Shown: in pieces, positions 1 to 11,400 of the stretch | Numbering within the stretch: position 1 is the stretch's first letter | Layout: each line of letters starts with the position of its first letter | NCBI GenBank assembly: GCA_054661495.1 | Contig: BAAFSQ010000155.1 | Span: 1-23,472 of the forward strand | Direction: 5' to 3' | Length of the DNA: 23,472 bases | Source: Zygophlyctis sp. KS116 | Lineage: Eukaryota; Chytridiomycota | Position numbers and translations under genes: made by a program | Notes under the pieces: model-generated | What the model was told of the DNA's origin: nothing | What the model saw: only the letters and a program-made list of their open reading frames with translations | The model's database searches: none

Positions 1-450
1 CAAAAAAAATATTACCAGCTTCAGCCGACATTTCTGATGATTCAGGAACATGTTCATCCTTTGATTCTTGCAGAACAACAGCATCTTCTATCACATGCGC
101 ATCCGAGATCGATGCTTCTGAAACTATAAATTTAGCAACATTATTATTACCAGCTTCAGCCGACATTTCTGATGTTTCAAGGAAATGCTCATCCTGTAGT
201 GTTTGCAAAACAACAACATCTTCTTTAACATGCGCATCCGAGATCGACGTTTCTAAAACTTAAAAATTAGGAAAACTTCAAGTACCAGTATTAGTCAACA
301 TTTCTGATTGTTCAATGACATTTACATCCTCTGATGTTTTCAGGTCATCTTTTATAACACCCTCCTCTAGAGAATGGGATTGTGCATCCATAATGGATGT
401 TTCTAAAACTTCAAATTTAGCAAAACTCTTCGCAGCAGTTTCAGCTGATA
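1..450 (-). repeat. Tandem 135-bp exon+intron repeat in gene A
   Basis: Units of 108 exon bases plus 27 intron (or intron-like) bases are visible at 16-150 and 151-285. A third, more diverged and longer unit lies at about 286-435. The sequence tgcgcatccg recurs at 96 and 231, exactly 135 bases apart, and a diverged match falls at 381. Because the junctions are phase 1 on both sides, any number of units keeps the reading frame. The array probably continues past the left edge. Confidence 0.85.
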
Positions 451-1430
451 TTTCTGACATTTCAAGGACATTTTCATCCTGTGATTTTTGAAGTACAACA
501 GCATCTTCTCTAACATCATTTTCTAGAGATTGCACTGGTGCGTTCGTGATAGAAGTATCCATGACCTTATTACTAGCAGTCTCAGGCACATCCTTCAATT
601 CCGAAGATTCGTGTTCATCTCCTTTCCCTGAAACAACCATAATCTGCTGATCATTAGAATCCATTTGGTTCTCTTGTAATTCTTCTGCATTAATTAGAGC
701 AAGTAGTAGTACCTTTCAATACAGTCTCTTGAACTGATTCATCCGTATCATTTTTTTTAGACTCTACATTTATACCAATTAATTCAACAGATTCCATTAT
801 AGTGGTTGTCTCTTGAAATACTGCTATTTCCTCTTCTGTACTTGTAATACTAGTGTGAACCTCCTTAACCTCTAAAAAATCATTTCGCTGTACGAAAGTT
901 GAAGAATTATTTTCCATTGATGACACAGATGTCACTTCATTTTCTATCAGCTCTGAACTATCCGCTTCATCCAAATCTTTAGCATTAGAAAGATGATTGC
1001 CCTGATTAGATTGTACATTCAAAGTATCCGATGATTTCATGAACTGAGCATTTAAAAAAACTGATCCAGTTTCAAAATCCTTCTTTGAGATTCTAGATCT
1101 CTCAAATTCAACTAATTTCTGATACTGCTGATACATGATCTTATCTCTTAATTTCTCTGCCTCCTGCTTTTCCCGAGCCATGGCTTCCATTCTCGACTTT
1201 TCTTCTTCTGAAAGAATCTTTTTTGCCAATTCAAGTTTACTAAATGCTTCCTTTTCTGCTTGAGCGATCGCCTGTTGCCGCATTTCCTTCATCTTCTCAT
1301 CAGTGCATTCCTTACTCTTCTCAAAGGCCGCAATGGACATGGGATCAGGGACATGCAACGATGCATTAGATTTTCGGGAAATCGTTTTAGATTCAATTAT
1401 GCTATCAGTGGCATCTACTTCTGCAGGCAT
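1..1430 (-). CDS. Gene A: repeat-rich acidic/coiled-coil protein, 3' end outside window
   Basis: I do not recognise this protein. It starts at the ATG at 1430 (MPAEVDATDS), only 20 bases after the stop of gene B, and is cut by the left window edge. Residues about 35-120 are charged and probably alpha-helical, rich in K, E and Q (for example KEMRQQAIAQAEKEAFSKLE). The remainder is acidic, Ser/Thr/Glu-rich and built of repeats of about 45 residues with the core ETSISDAHV...VVLQ...DEH..E.SEMSAEAG. Two phase-1 introns are supported: 685-712 (28 nt) and 259-285 (27 nt; a 33-nt alternative at 253-285 keeps the same frame). A further 27-nt stretch at 124-150 begins GTAAT and ends TAG without a stop and may also be spliced, and a matching donor lies at 15. 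There is no signal peptide, membrane segment or RasGEF domain. Function unknown. Confidence 0.7.
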
Positions 1431-1450
1431 TTTCAAAATATTGAAAATTT

Positions 1451-3398
1451 TTACGTTCGTGGTTCAATAGCCAACGAAACAGCGTATCCGTGTTCTTCTG
1501 ATAATGGACAGTAATTTGAAATGTAATCAGTCAGCTCAAAATTGATTGTGAAATAGTAGGGTGTATCCTGATAAATCTAATAAATCTAATGAATTTCTTA
1601 ATCTTACCTTTAGTCCAATTACATGTGATGCCATCCTATAAACTTTTTGATAGTTTATAATGCCATTATCTAGAATTGTAGGGCCAGTAGAGTCTAGAAA
1701 TACTATATCACCCTGATATATTCCAAGAAATGGAATTAAAGGAGGTTGAGATACACTGATCTTTTGTCGAAATATTTTATAATTTAAGCTTGTACAAGTG
1801 ATTTCTTCTAAAGATTCTTGAATTTTTATACATTTTGAAGATAATGCCTAATTAAATTAATTAAAAAATTGAAATTACAGCTTTTGTTTTCTTTAATCTA
1901 AAAACAGGGCTCATGTTAAGTCCAGATAAGACATTTGACATCCCTTGAAAATTATTCAATTTCTCTAAATTCTAATCTTAATGTTTTTATAAAGTACCAG
2001 AGATAAATAAATCATAAATTCCATAACTTCAACTCGTTCTTTGAGAGTTTTTCTTGTCAAGATCTCTGATGAGACCCAATAAGAAACATGATTACTCCAT
2101 TGTATAAACTGTGTCATTCCAAGGGATGAGTACTTTTTATCTTTTTTCATCCAATTTAATTCTAAAAATTCACGAAGATTAATTGAAGAAAAGAATTTGA
2201 AATCTAACAATGTTAATTGCTTTGCAATTTCTTCTGGGCTAGAGTCTAAAAGTACATCATTTTTCTTCTTTTTTAAAGAGACTACTCTCTTTAAAAGATC
2301 TAATTTTGTAGATTCAAGAGGTGCTGAAATTGACATTGATCGAGAATCTCGTTTTGAGCCTGTCATCTATTCGATAAAAAGAAAACACTTTTACCCTTTT
2401 TTTAATTAGCCGAAGAATCATTTGTGACATTCCTGAAACTGAACCTGTTGTGTTAGTGTTTAAATTCTCTAATTGTGCACATAATTTCCCAATTAAACTA
2501 GAATCCGTTTCAAAATCTATGAAATAGTTATCAATCCAATACTTTAAAATATTAATAAGCCGTGAAATCTTTAAAATATCATTAGAATCCTTTTCTTGAT
2601 TTAGCCTAGAAAGAATCAACTTCAAAAATATTTTTGACTCCATAAACATACGAAAACTAAATACAAATATTTGTAAAAATCTTGTATCTGATGATGTGGG
2701 ATCTACTAAATAATCTACTAATTTCTGAATACTCCCAGTTTTGACAAATTTTTCTGATCCATCAATTACAAAACTTAACTCTTCCTCTGTCCCAGTATGT
2801 AAACTTTCAAAAGAAACTGGAAGAACCGATTTCTTCTCTAATAAGTCTTGATAATAATGCTTTTGAGTTTCTAATTCCAACTCTAAATTTCGTATTTTTT
2901 CATTAGAATTAGCTAAATTATCTCTTGTATCTTTCAATTCTAGATTTAGACTATCGATAACTTCTTGTTCTTTTTTGAATGATGCAGATTGTATACTTGT
3001 CTTGAGATTTTGATTATATAAATCTAAAAGTTTATGATATTTCTTTGATAGATCATCATATTTAGATTTCAGTTCCTATTATTCAACAAGAATCCTCTTA
3101 CAGCATAATCCTTTTTTATCGGGTCTTGTTGATCATTATTCAAAACTAAATTTCGTAGAGCATCATTCATCCTTTTCTGCAATGAGAAATCTAGTTTTTC
3201 TAATTCGATGTTCCTCTGTTTTAAAATTCCATATTTCTGTTGCAGATCAAACAATTCCCCAGCCAATGTAAATATCTGTTCCTGCCAGTTATTGACTCTT
3301 TCTTCCAATTCTTCTAGCGGTGCTTGCGATATTTCATACATTGAAGGGAATGATTCCAGGCCTAGCAGGCACTTGAGCGCATGGTCAGGATTCGACAT
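1451..3398 (-). CDS. Gene B: Ras guanine-nucleotide exchange factor, coiled coil + REM + RasGEF
   Basis: The spliced protein has 601 aa. It starts at the ATG at 3398 (MSNPDHALK) and ends at TAA 1451. Introns: 3076-3101, 2367-2394, 1972-1997, 1848-1878, 1577-1607, all phase 0 and 26-31 nt. Residues 1 to about 190 are coiled coil. The REM domain (RasGEF_N, which props the catalytic helix hairpin in this family) covers about 200-325 (KTGSIQKLVDYLVD, INILKYWIDNYF). The RasGEF catalytic domain covers about 365-600: SCR1 PEEIAKQLTLLDFKFF, SCR3 LNNFQGMSNVLSGLN followed by RLKKTK, SCR4 PPLIPFLGIYQGDIVFLD, and the usual ending SLAIEPR. This is the most canonical GEF of the window and probably active, catalysing GDP release from a Ras-family GTPase at membranes. 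The intergenic gap to gene C is 76 bases and to gene A 20 bases. Confidence 0.92.
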
Positions 3399-3428
3399 TT
3401 TGGACTTAACAAGCGCCCAGTACTTAAA

Positions 3429-3437
3429 CGCAAACAA
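3429..3437 (-). promoter_or_regulatory. Partial copy of the TTGTTTGCG start-proximal motif, gene B
   Basis: TTGTTTGCG lies about 30 bases upstream of the ATG of gene B. The same core occurs upstream of genes C0 and D in a longer form. The role is inferred only from this recurrence. Confidence 0.35.
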
Positions 3438-3474
3438 TACTAGACACTCTCGACAGTCTGAAAGAGAATCATTT

Positions 3475-5882
3475 TTATTTCTGAATGCAATACGATGTTA
3501 CTTCAGCAGACATATGATCTATCATGCGAGGATATTTTATGATATGATCTTGGATTTTGGTGTCTGGATTGAAATTGTATCCAATGGATTGCCATTTATG
3601 AAGGTTTTGTATAATGAATGAGACTTTAATCATTCTTTCAACGTTTATCCAGATATGATCATTTCTAATTGATAGTAGATTTAAAGGATCCAATTGATCA
3701 GAGTTATGAGCGTATTTAATTCCAATTTGATCTAATTTTACAAATACAGGAATCAAGGGAGGAGGAGAAGATGATATTCTTTGATTTAAAAAGGATTGAT
3801 TATCTCTATATAAAAGATCTCGAAGTTGATATAAAGTGGATTTTGATTCTCTAGAGAGTTTCTATAATTAGTAAAATTTAATTACATCAAAGGTTTTAGT
3901 GAGTCGATATATGGGTTTGTAAAAAAGTGCGTCAATAATAGATTTAAGTCCGCAAAAGTTATTTAGATTCATCAACTCCTAAATATAAGTAAGATTTTAG
4001 AATTTACTTTTCCAGTTTGAATGAGATGTTTTATAGTAGATGCACGTAACTTGTCATCTTTAATGTTTAAAATTTCTGATATAATCCACCAGCTTAACCG
4101 ATCCGACCATTTGATGATTTTAGGTATTTCAGAGTTTAGAAAATCTCTAGGAGAAGTTTGCTTGAAATATTTAAAATCTAACAAGGATATTTGTCTGGCT
4201 AATTCTTTTGCATCAAAGTCTATAATTCTCAAGATTTTAGATTTTGTATTTTGAGGATCTGGAAGACCAATAGAGGGATTGGATAGGTTTTTAGGTTCGG
4301 TTTGAATCTAAGATATTTAGAGTGTTCAAGTTACTTTTTCAAGACGTTTGGTCAATGTCTTTAATATCAACTGATTTTTACTTGTTGAAATATGATGAGA
4401 GTAAACAAAATCTGTAATCTTTTGTATGTCGTCTTGAAAGTCCGTTGGGAAATAATCAATCCAAAAATCCAAAATATTGACTAAGCAAAAGACTCCAGAG
4501 TCTGGGGCATCAATACCATTTAATTTATGCTTTAGAGTTTCTAGAGTTATATCTAACAAGTCTGATGTTGGTAAAAATAACTGATGATTCAACAAAAATC
4601 CGTATAACAGTCCTAGATCGGTAAACTTGGGCTCAAAAATATGATGAAGCAGTCCTGCTAAAGTTGCAATCTTTAAGGCTTTTTTTCCTTGAATCATGGT
4701 AGATTCGATTTCTTCTGCTCCAAACGCAATTTTCTTTAGATGCGACTCCACTTTCGAATAGATTCGACTCACTGGATTAATCTGCTCGTCATTTTTTGAA
4801 TTGAAAGAAGATTCTTGCTGATTATCTAAATGCACAAATCCGATTGCTAGATTATCATCGCTTTTGTTAGTTTTTTCAGATTTGGTTTCAAATGCTGAAA
4901 CGACAGCATCATAAACTTGACCAGCCCAGGTTGTCCCAATTTTTTCAGTTTGTGAAAACGTCGTTTTTCTTCAGCCAAAGAGCTGATAAAATCACCAGAC
5001 CCACGTGTTTCGTCTTTAGAATTGACATAATTTTCCAAAGCTTCTATATATTCTGGATAAAATCCCAATTCAGCGGGAATATTATTCGCACTTTCGGCTT
5101 TATCTAATGAATCTTTGAGAATTTCTTGAAACTTATAGATCAGCAGAATTAAGAATATCAGTGTTATTTCTTCCAGTAGCATGCTCACTAGATATTACCT
5201 GATCAGATATTTCAGATTGATCATATATGACCGCATTGGAAGACTCATGCGGTTGAAGAGTTTCATGCTGTGATTGCACCATTTGAGAATCATAAGGTCC
5301 CAGAAAATTGTCAGGGCCAATTAGCTGGACAATTCCACTGCCATCATCTGTTAGAAAACTCTGATTTCTTGGCGGAGCTTTGGTCTGGTTTGAATTGATG
5401 TACAATCTATTGTCAAACGTATCCATAATAGGCATGATTCTATTATTATCGAATGGCTTTGATAAAGAGCTTCTCAAGGTTTCCCTGAGTTTTGATTTTC
5501 TCTGTCTGTTTTTGGGATTATCGTTTCCAGTGTCCGAATTACCCGAATCGAGCATGTTATACTTGAACAAAAATGGAGTCTTTTCAGTTATATTATCAGC
5601 TTGCTTTTGTTGCCTTTGGGAACTTCCCCTATTATGGGGGAGCTGAAGTAAGCTGGACCGCTCTAGATCCAATTCATAGTTCTTATCGATAGTTCTTGGT
5701 ATATCTTGATCATTGAACTTTGCATCAATGATTGTTTCTTTGCCTACCAAGGCATTCACTTGATTAAAATCTGCATGAACCATCTGATCGAAAGATGTTG
5801 ATTTCCTCATGTAATTATTTAATTTCTTTTGTTTACTTGTTAAAAGTGGCACATCGCCACTAAAATCGCATCGAAGAATCAT
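3475..5882 (-). CDS. Gene C: RasGEF protein with disordered N-terminus and unresolved frame breaks
   Basis: The ATG at 5882 overlaps the TGA of C0 (ATGA); the stop is TAA 3475. Residues 1-228 are polar and probably disordered. REM sequence lies at about 4335-4750 (GLLHHIFEPKFTDLGLLYGF, NILDFWIDYF). The RasGEF domain runs from about 4230 to 3480: ELARQISLLDFKYF, LNNFCGLKSIIDAL, PPPLIPVF, IQDHIIKYPR. Supported phase-0 introns are 4308-4334, 3979-4007 and 3862-3885. An atypical 67-nt intron (5132-5198), or else a frame shift near 5130, is needed to reach the next exon. A further shift of one base is needed near 4967, where frames change at GAAGAAAAACG and no GTA donor lies nearby. SCR1 is followed by a deletion of about 10 residues compared with the paralogues. 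It may be a decaying copy, or the local sequence may contain errors; it may also be one gene with C0. Confidence 0.68.
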
Positions 5883-6874
5883 ATTTTATTGTGTGTAAAT
5901 ATCTTTTCTCTTTGCATTATTTTAGCTTGCATTAGCTTTCTTAGAGCATCTCTTTTCTCTCTTAATATGCTTTCCTGGAGTTCTAATTTAGAATTATCTT
6001 CATCCCAAACATTCTTGATAGCTTTAAGCTCACTTTCTACATTCTTTAATCGATGATTTAGATTTAGATTTTCCCGTTTTTCAGCTTCTAATTGTAATGC
6101 AGAAGTTGACCGAAATTCTTTAAACTCTTTCTTCGAGTTATGGAGCTCTAAAGATAGAGCTTTAACTTGATTATCAAGAAATACAATCTGGGAAAGTTTG
6201 GAATCATAGTTTTGATTGTGTGTTTGAAGAATATCTGATGTTGGATCATGATGGCGTTTCTTCTGATCTTGCATGTTCTTCATACATTGCAAACAAGGAC
6301 TTGAAATTTGACATTTCAATTCGATCTCCTTTTGATGTAACTCTGTAATTTCAAGTTTAAGATTATTGATAACTTGTTCAAGATCCTTCCTTTCTTGTGA
6401 AATTGGTATTTTCTCTGGTTGTTTTGTAGTGTATTCATTTCCAGCTTTTGTAGTGACTTGTTCTGTTTGTAATTCTTTTTTTCCTCCATGATCGTTTACT
6501 TTGCAGTCTTTGAGTCTTTCATCTGTAAAGTCCGAACCCCGTTCAATATAAGAGGGAAATTCTTCAGTTGAATCTCCAATAAGCATATTAGCAGTAGCCT
6601 TTATGATTGATTTCTTTTTAATATTGGGGATATCCTTCAAGTCCGATTGATCAAATGCATAATTTATGGCATTGTATACTTCCTGGTATATATTCTCTTT
6701 TCTTAGTTCCTGAGATCCGCCTAGGAACTTTATGATTCCTCTATATTCTTCTAGATTTAGATTATAGTTGTCATCAACTAGAGAGCTAGAACTCTGAGAT
6801 TTCTCTGCTTTGGATGCGCTTGCAGATCTGTAATGTGATTTGTCTTGTTGTTTGAAATCGTTATGATTCTTCAT
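5879..6874 (-). CDS. Gene C0: coiled-coil protein, possibly the N-terminal part of gene C
   Basis: Single-exon frame from the ATG at 6874 (MKNHNDFKQQDK) to TGA 5879, 331 aa. Residues 1-30 are Ser-rich and polar; about 35-100 are helical without a family match; 150-331 are a strong coiled coil with heptad-like leucines (LEQVINNLKLEITELHQKE) interrupted by a CLQCMKNM stretch. A TTGTTTGTTTGCG motif lies just upstream of the start. The stop overlaps the gene C ATG by ATGA, and no GT donor lies within about 120 bases upstream of the stop, so an intron joining C0 to C is not visible. One extra A in the AAAA run next to the stop would join the two frames. Two models remain: a separate scaffold gene like F0, or the 5' part of gene C (coiled coil + REM + RasGEF, about 1,080 aa, as in genes E and F). 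Confidence 0.65.
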   Translation of the reverse strand: MKNHNDFKQQDKSHYRSASASKAEKSQSSSSLVDDNYNLNLEEYRGIIKFLGGSQELRKENIYQEVYNAINYAFDQSDLKDIPNIKKKSIIKATANMLIGDSTEEFPSYIERGSDFTDERLKDCKVNDHGGKKELQTEQVTTKAGNEYTTKQPEKIPISQERKDLEQVINNLKLEITELHQKEIELKCQISSPCLQCMKNMQDQKKRHHDPTSDILQTHNQNYDSKLSQIVFLDNQVKALSLELHNSKKEFKEFRSTSALQLEAEKRENLNLNHRLKNVESELKAIKNVWDEDNSKLELQESILREKRDALRKLMQAKIMQREKIFTHNKI

Positions 6875-6880
6875 CGTAGT

Positions 6881-6900
6881 CAAACGACGCAAACAAACAA
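6881..6900 (-). promoter_or_regulatory. 20-bp start-proximal motif upstream of C0
   Basis: Reads TTGTTTGTTTGCGTCGTTTG, ending 6 bases before the ATG. It matches the motif in front of gene D at 19 of 20 bases, in otherwise dissimilar upstream sequence. Candidate core promoter or 5' leader element. Confidence 0.5.
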
Positions 6901-6987
6901 ATCATTTCCCACTGGCAGGATTCAAATCAATCAAAGTCTAACAAAAATTCTAACTTATTTTAATCTGATGATGATATATTATTCATA

Positions 6988-8456
6988 TTAAGGCTCCAAT
7001 ATAGCAGAAGCCTCATCGGCCTCTTTTGAAGTGAGCCGTGGATATGTCTTTATGTGATCTTGTATTTCATCAACAGCTTCAAAATGAAATCTTGCTTTCT
7101 GGTAATTTTGTATCCCCTTGATAACAAATGCAACTCCAACCATCTTCTCCACATTTATCCATGTTTCACCTTTTCTTTCTGCTACTAAAGCTCCTGATTT
7201 ATCGTGCGATGCCAAATCCTTGTAATATAATTCAGGATATGGAATTAGAGGTGGATTTAAAGTTTTGATTTTTTCCCTTAATTTTTGATAATCGTCTTTA
7301 TCCGCTACTAGTGATTTGAGTTCATCTAAAGTATCCCTTGATTTTTTAGATAAAAGATTAAATGTTTTTCGTAGTCTAGTGATGCAAGGAGCGAATATCA
7401 CACCCAAAATCATTCTCATAGAATTAAAATTCTTGATTTTGACTAATTCCTTTGATTTAAATTGAAAATTTAAATTACATTTGCTGCAGAAATTATTCGC
7501 TCTATGGTTGCTACTCGAAATTTAACATCATTCACAGTAAGAATTTCAGATATGAGCCAATTTGAGACTGAAGTAGACCATAAAGCCAACTTACAAATGT
7601 TGGGACACAGACTCAATTTTTCCTTCTTTTTCCAATTAGAATCCAAGTATTCTCTCGCTTCAATAGCTTGAAAATATTGAAAATCCATTAGTGATAACTG
7701 CCTAGCTAATTCTATATCATCAAAATCCAATAAAACAAAACGAGATCCCCCTGGAGCTGTTGCAAATGCTTCAGGTTGTGAAGATTTGATAGTAGCTGTT
7801 GGTTTCCAAGATTTTGGAGGATTAATGACAATCATTTTTTTAACTAGAGTATCCGATTTAAGCTGTAATGTAAAAAAAATAGGATTACCTTCTGTTTAAC
7901 TGAATCCGCTAATACCACAAACAAGCCATTAGCTCTAAAATCTTGCGATTGTAAGTTAAAGAATTCTGTAATGAAATCAACACTTTTCGAATCACTTTTA
8001 ATATCCCCAAAGAAGTTATCGATCCAGAATTTTAGGACATTTGCAACTCTTTCATTAATCAGACTAATGTTACCTAAATACTTCTGCTTTAGCATGCTCA
8101 GTATGATCTTCAGCTCTCTCTTTCCATTTTTCCAATAATATCTCTAACAAGTTCCAGCTTTTAATGAATGCCACATGATGAAGCAAAAAGGCATAAATAA
8201 ATCCCAAATCATTCATTTTCACATCGATCAAATAATTTAATATTGCATGTACAGATCCACATTTGAGAGTTTTATTAGGCCCAGTTATAACAAATAAAAG
8301 TCCATTGTCTTCTATTTCTGTTGAAATCTCCTTCTTGGCTGATGCCGGTTGTTTTACTTGTGATCCTGGGACTGCACTCACTGCAGATTCAGTCTTTTTT
8401 CCAGAAATGATTCTCTTAAAGATCTTTAGAGCACTGCTGATTTTCGGCAATTTCAT
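6988..8456 (-). CDS. Gene D: minimal REM + RasGEF exchange factor
   Basis: Spliced protein of 462 aa, from the ATG at 8456 (MKLPKISSALKIFKRII) to TAA 6988. Introns: 8049-8073 (25 nt, phase 2), 7863-7888 (26 nt), 7450-7478 (29 nt). Unlike its neighbours it has no coiled coil, only a basic N-terminus of about 45 residues. REM covers about 50-180 (KCGSVHAILNYLIDVKMNDL, VANVLKFWIDNFFGD). RasGEF covers about 218-450: SCR1 ELARQLSLMDFQYF, SCR2 VSNWLISEILTVNDVKFRVA, SCR4 PPLIPYPELYYKDL, C-terminal AVDEIQDHIKTYPRL. The SCR3 position reads KIKNFNSMRMIL, so the usual LNNFN is altered. It lacks the intron that follows SCR3 in B, C, E, F and G. The basic N-terminus could contact membrane lipids (inference). 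It lies 113 bases upstream of C0 and 34 bases downstream of E. Confidence 0.92.
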
Positions 8457-8469
8457 TATAATCTATAAA

Positions 8470-8489
8470 CAAACGCCGCAAACAAACAA
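8470..8489 (-). promoter_or_regulatory. 20-bp start-proximal motif upstream of gene D
   Basis: Reads TTGTTTGTTTGCGGCGTTTG, ending 13 bases before the ATG of gene D and one base after the stop codon of gene E (8491-8493). It fills most of the 34-bp E-D gap, so this gap must hold both the end of E and the start signals of D. Confidence 0.5.
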
Positions 8490-8490
8490 T

Positions 8491-11400
8491 TTATTGATTT
8501 AACATTTCTAATCGGACAGCAGTATCTTCGGCCTCCTTGGGCATTAGCACAGGATATTTAAGAATATGTTCTTGGATCGATTGCACTTGCTGGAATTGAT
8601 AATCGCAAGCTTGGAATTTTTGGATATCCAGTACCGTTTTAGCAACGCCCACCAGTTTTTCTATATTGATCCATTTAGTTTGACTATCCTCTTCAGCAGT
8701 GATCAGATCGCCGAGTGAATCGAAAAATCCAAGGTCAGAATAATATAAAGGTAATAGTGGCATGAGTGGGACTGACGAAGAAGAGAGACGGTTGCGTAGA
8801 TTTGAATATCCAAAATCTTGAGACATGAGCTTCTTTAAATCTTCAAGATATAATTTAGAGCCATCTGAAAGACCCTGTTTGTAAGATCAATCGTACTTAC
8901 ATTTTTGGTCTTTTGGAGATAATTTGCTGCATTATTATTCAAAACAGCCTTTAAAATATGTCTAATACCATTAAAATTATTCATGGAATCAAGATGCTAT
9001 AATTTAAGAGATAAAATATTACTCTAGCAGTTGCGATGATATGTTCAACGGTTGCTATTCTAAACGCCAAGTCAGAAACAAGAACAATCTCTGAAACCAG
9101 CCACTGAACAATATGATTAGCCAATTGTACAAGTTTGCAAACGTTAGGAGCATTAAAAAGTTTCTCAGTCTTTGACCAGTTACCATCAATCAATTCTCTG
9201 GGATTGATTTGTTGAAAAAATGCAAAATCCATCAATGTTAACTGTCTAGCTAATTCTTCTGGCTCAAAATCTAACAGAACAAACTTTGAAGGGGACCTTT
9301 CTATAAACGCCCCTTTGTGTTTTTTCTTGAAAGTTGCGACAGGAAGAAACGGTGACGGACAATTTACTAGTGTTTGAATTTTAACTGTTTCGTCATTAAC
9401 CAAAATCTGCTGATTATTTTTGATAAACATTACCTTTTCTTTGATGATTCCTGTTATGTTATTGACTTTTGTTGGATCGGAGGATGTTGATTCCCGATTA
9501 ACATAATTTGTTATAAGACTCAAAACTTTTGGTTCATCTCTAAAGTCGAAGAAAAAATTTTGAAGCCATATTTCCAATACTTTAGACACCCTTTTAATCA
9601 TTCTGTTACTAAAATACCGTTCGCTCTCTTTGACAGCCTCTTCGCCATCTTCTCCATTTTTATCTCTCCATCTCATTAATAGAGCTTCAAGTAATTCATC
9701 ACTAGGTATAAACAAGCGGTGATGAAGAAATAACCCAAATGCTATTGAAGAATACTCGGTGTTCTGTAAATCAACAATGTGTTTTAAAAGAAATGGAATA
9801 GTTGATGATATCAGTGTATTTCGACCATTTTTGACAAAGAATTTCATTGATTTGGATATTTTTTGCAATATTACTCCTTCTGGAATATTAAGACGCTTTA
9901 CAGACTCCTTTTTTAAATGTACTATGATTTTTAGGAGGTCCTTTTTTTCAGCTTTTAATTTTTCGTCGAAATCTGATTGCTTTTCCTTTAATTTGGTTCT
10001 TAGAAAATCATTATCTCTTTTAGAGATAGCCAGTTCCTCTTCCACCACATTGAGCTTCTGCTTAAGTTCCTAAAAATTACAAAATATTCAAATACATCAA
10101 TTTTTCCATGGAACTTAACTTTAATATCATCCATTCTTTCCGAAGCTTGCTGATAAAACTGCTCCTTTATATAAATAAACACTCAATTTATACCTGTGCT
10201 TTAGATTCTGGATGAAAGTTCGATTCTGATAACGTCTTTGTCAATTTTTTTTCATCAGCAAATGAGCTCAAATCAACAATACTTCGACTGTTTTGATTCA
10301 AAAATAATCCCTTTGGCATAAAGAATGCCGCTTTATAAGGAATCCCTTCATCTTTGGCTACTTGAGTCTTTAATTTCTTGATATAGTTCCGAATGATGGG
10401 AACGATGTTAAAAACATATGACACTTTTTGATAATTCTATTGGTGAGTATCCTTAGTTTCCGTACCTTAATTTCTAAAATGGGAACTGCAGATAGCTGAA
10501 GGGCGTAAAACTGAATTATTCCTTCTTTTTGCTGAAGACTAGCGCAGGAATTCAAATACAAAAGCTGACCCTGATACATTTCTATTGGTGGAATCAGTGG
10601 CCCCTTTGATTGTGCTATCCTATCACGCAAGTACTTATAATCTTCCTCTGGGGAAAGAAGATTTTTCATATTTTCCAGTACTTTCAAGTGATGTTTTTCT
10701 TTTTTTATCTTTGAGACCAAATGAGAATCAAAAATTAACGAAAAAATGTACATTGATGAAAAATTATTTAACTGCTCTAGATTCTAACTATTAAAATTTG
10801 CCAACTCACCTCTACTATACCAAGCATCAGCTCAAAAGCTTGAAGCCGTAGTTTATCATCTTTAAATGATGATAATTCAGAAATGAGAAAATTAGAAAGA
10901 CTTTTTTTCCATTTTTCGTATGCAGAAATACTTGGGGAAGCATTTTCGTCATCGACACGCCAATATTGATTAAGAAGCTCTCTAGCTGAAATAGCACCAA
11001 ATAACTCGAATTCGATTAATGTCAGTTGTCGGGCGAATTCCAGAGGGTTGAATGATAAGAGCACATTTGTCGTAACAGGTTTTGGAATGATTGCATTTGG
11101 AGGCTTTGGAGGAATTTCATCTAATGATTCTTGTGATTTGTTTAGCTAAAATAAATTTAAGACAAGCAAATACCTTATTTTCCAGCAATTTTTTTAAAGT
11201 TTGTAGGATGTTATTAAATCCCTTTGTTTTAGCATGCTCTGATAAAAATGCATCTAGTGTAGCGAGTAGCATATCATTTTTATCAAAATCATCAAAATGA
11301 TTATCTAACCAGTATTTTAGAGAATTCCCAATGCTTCAAATTAAAATATTTCAAATTACCGTAATACATTATGATCGCCCCCTTCAAACCTATTTTTGAT

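Noticed and set aside
10000-10182. Minus-strand frame continuing through 10070-10095 (ending ..LSLKEIMIF).
   Set aside because: It reads through a 26-nt GTATTT..TTTTTAG intron; splicing it restores a coiled coil that runs into the next REM domain.
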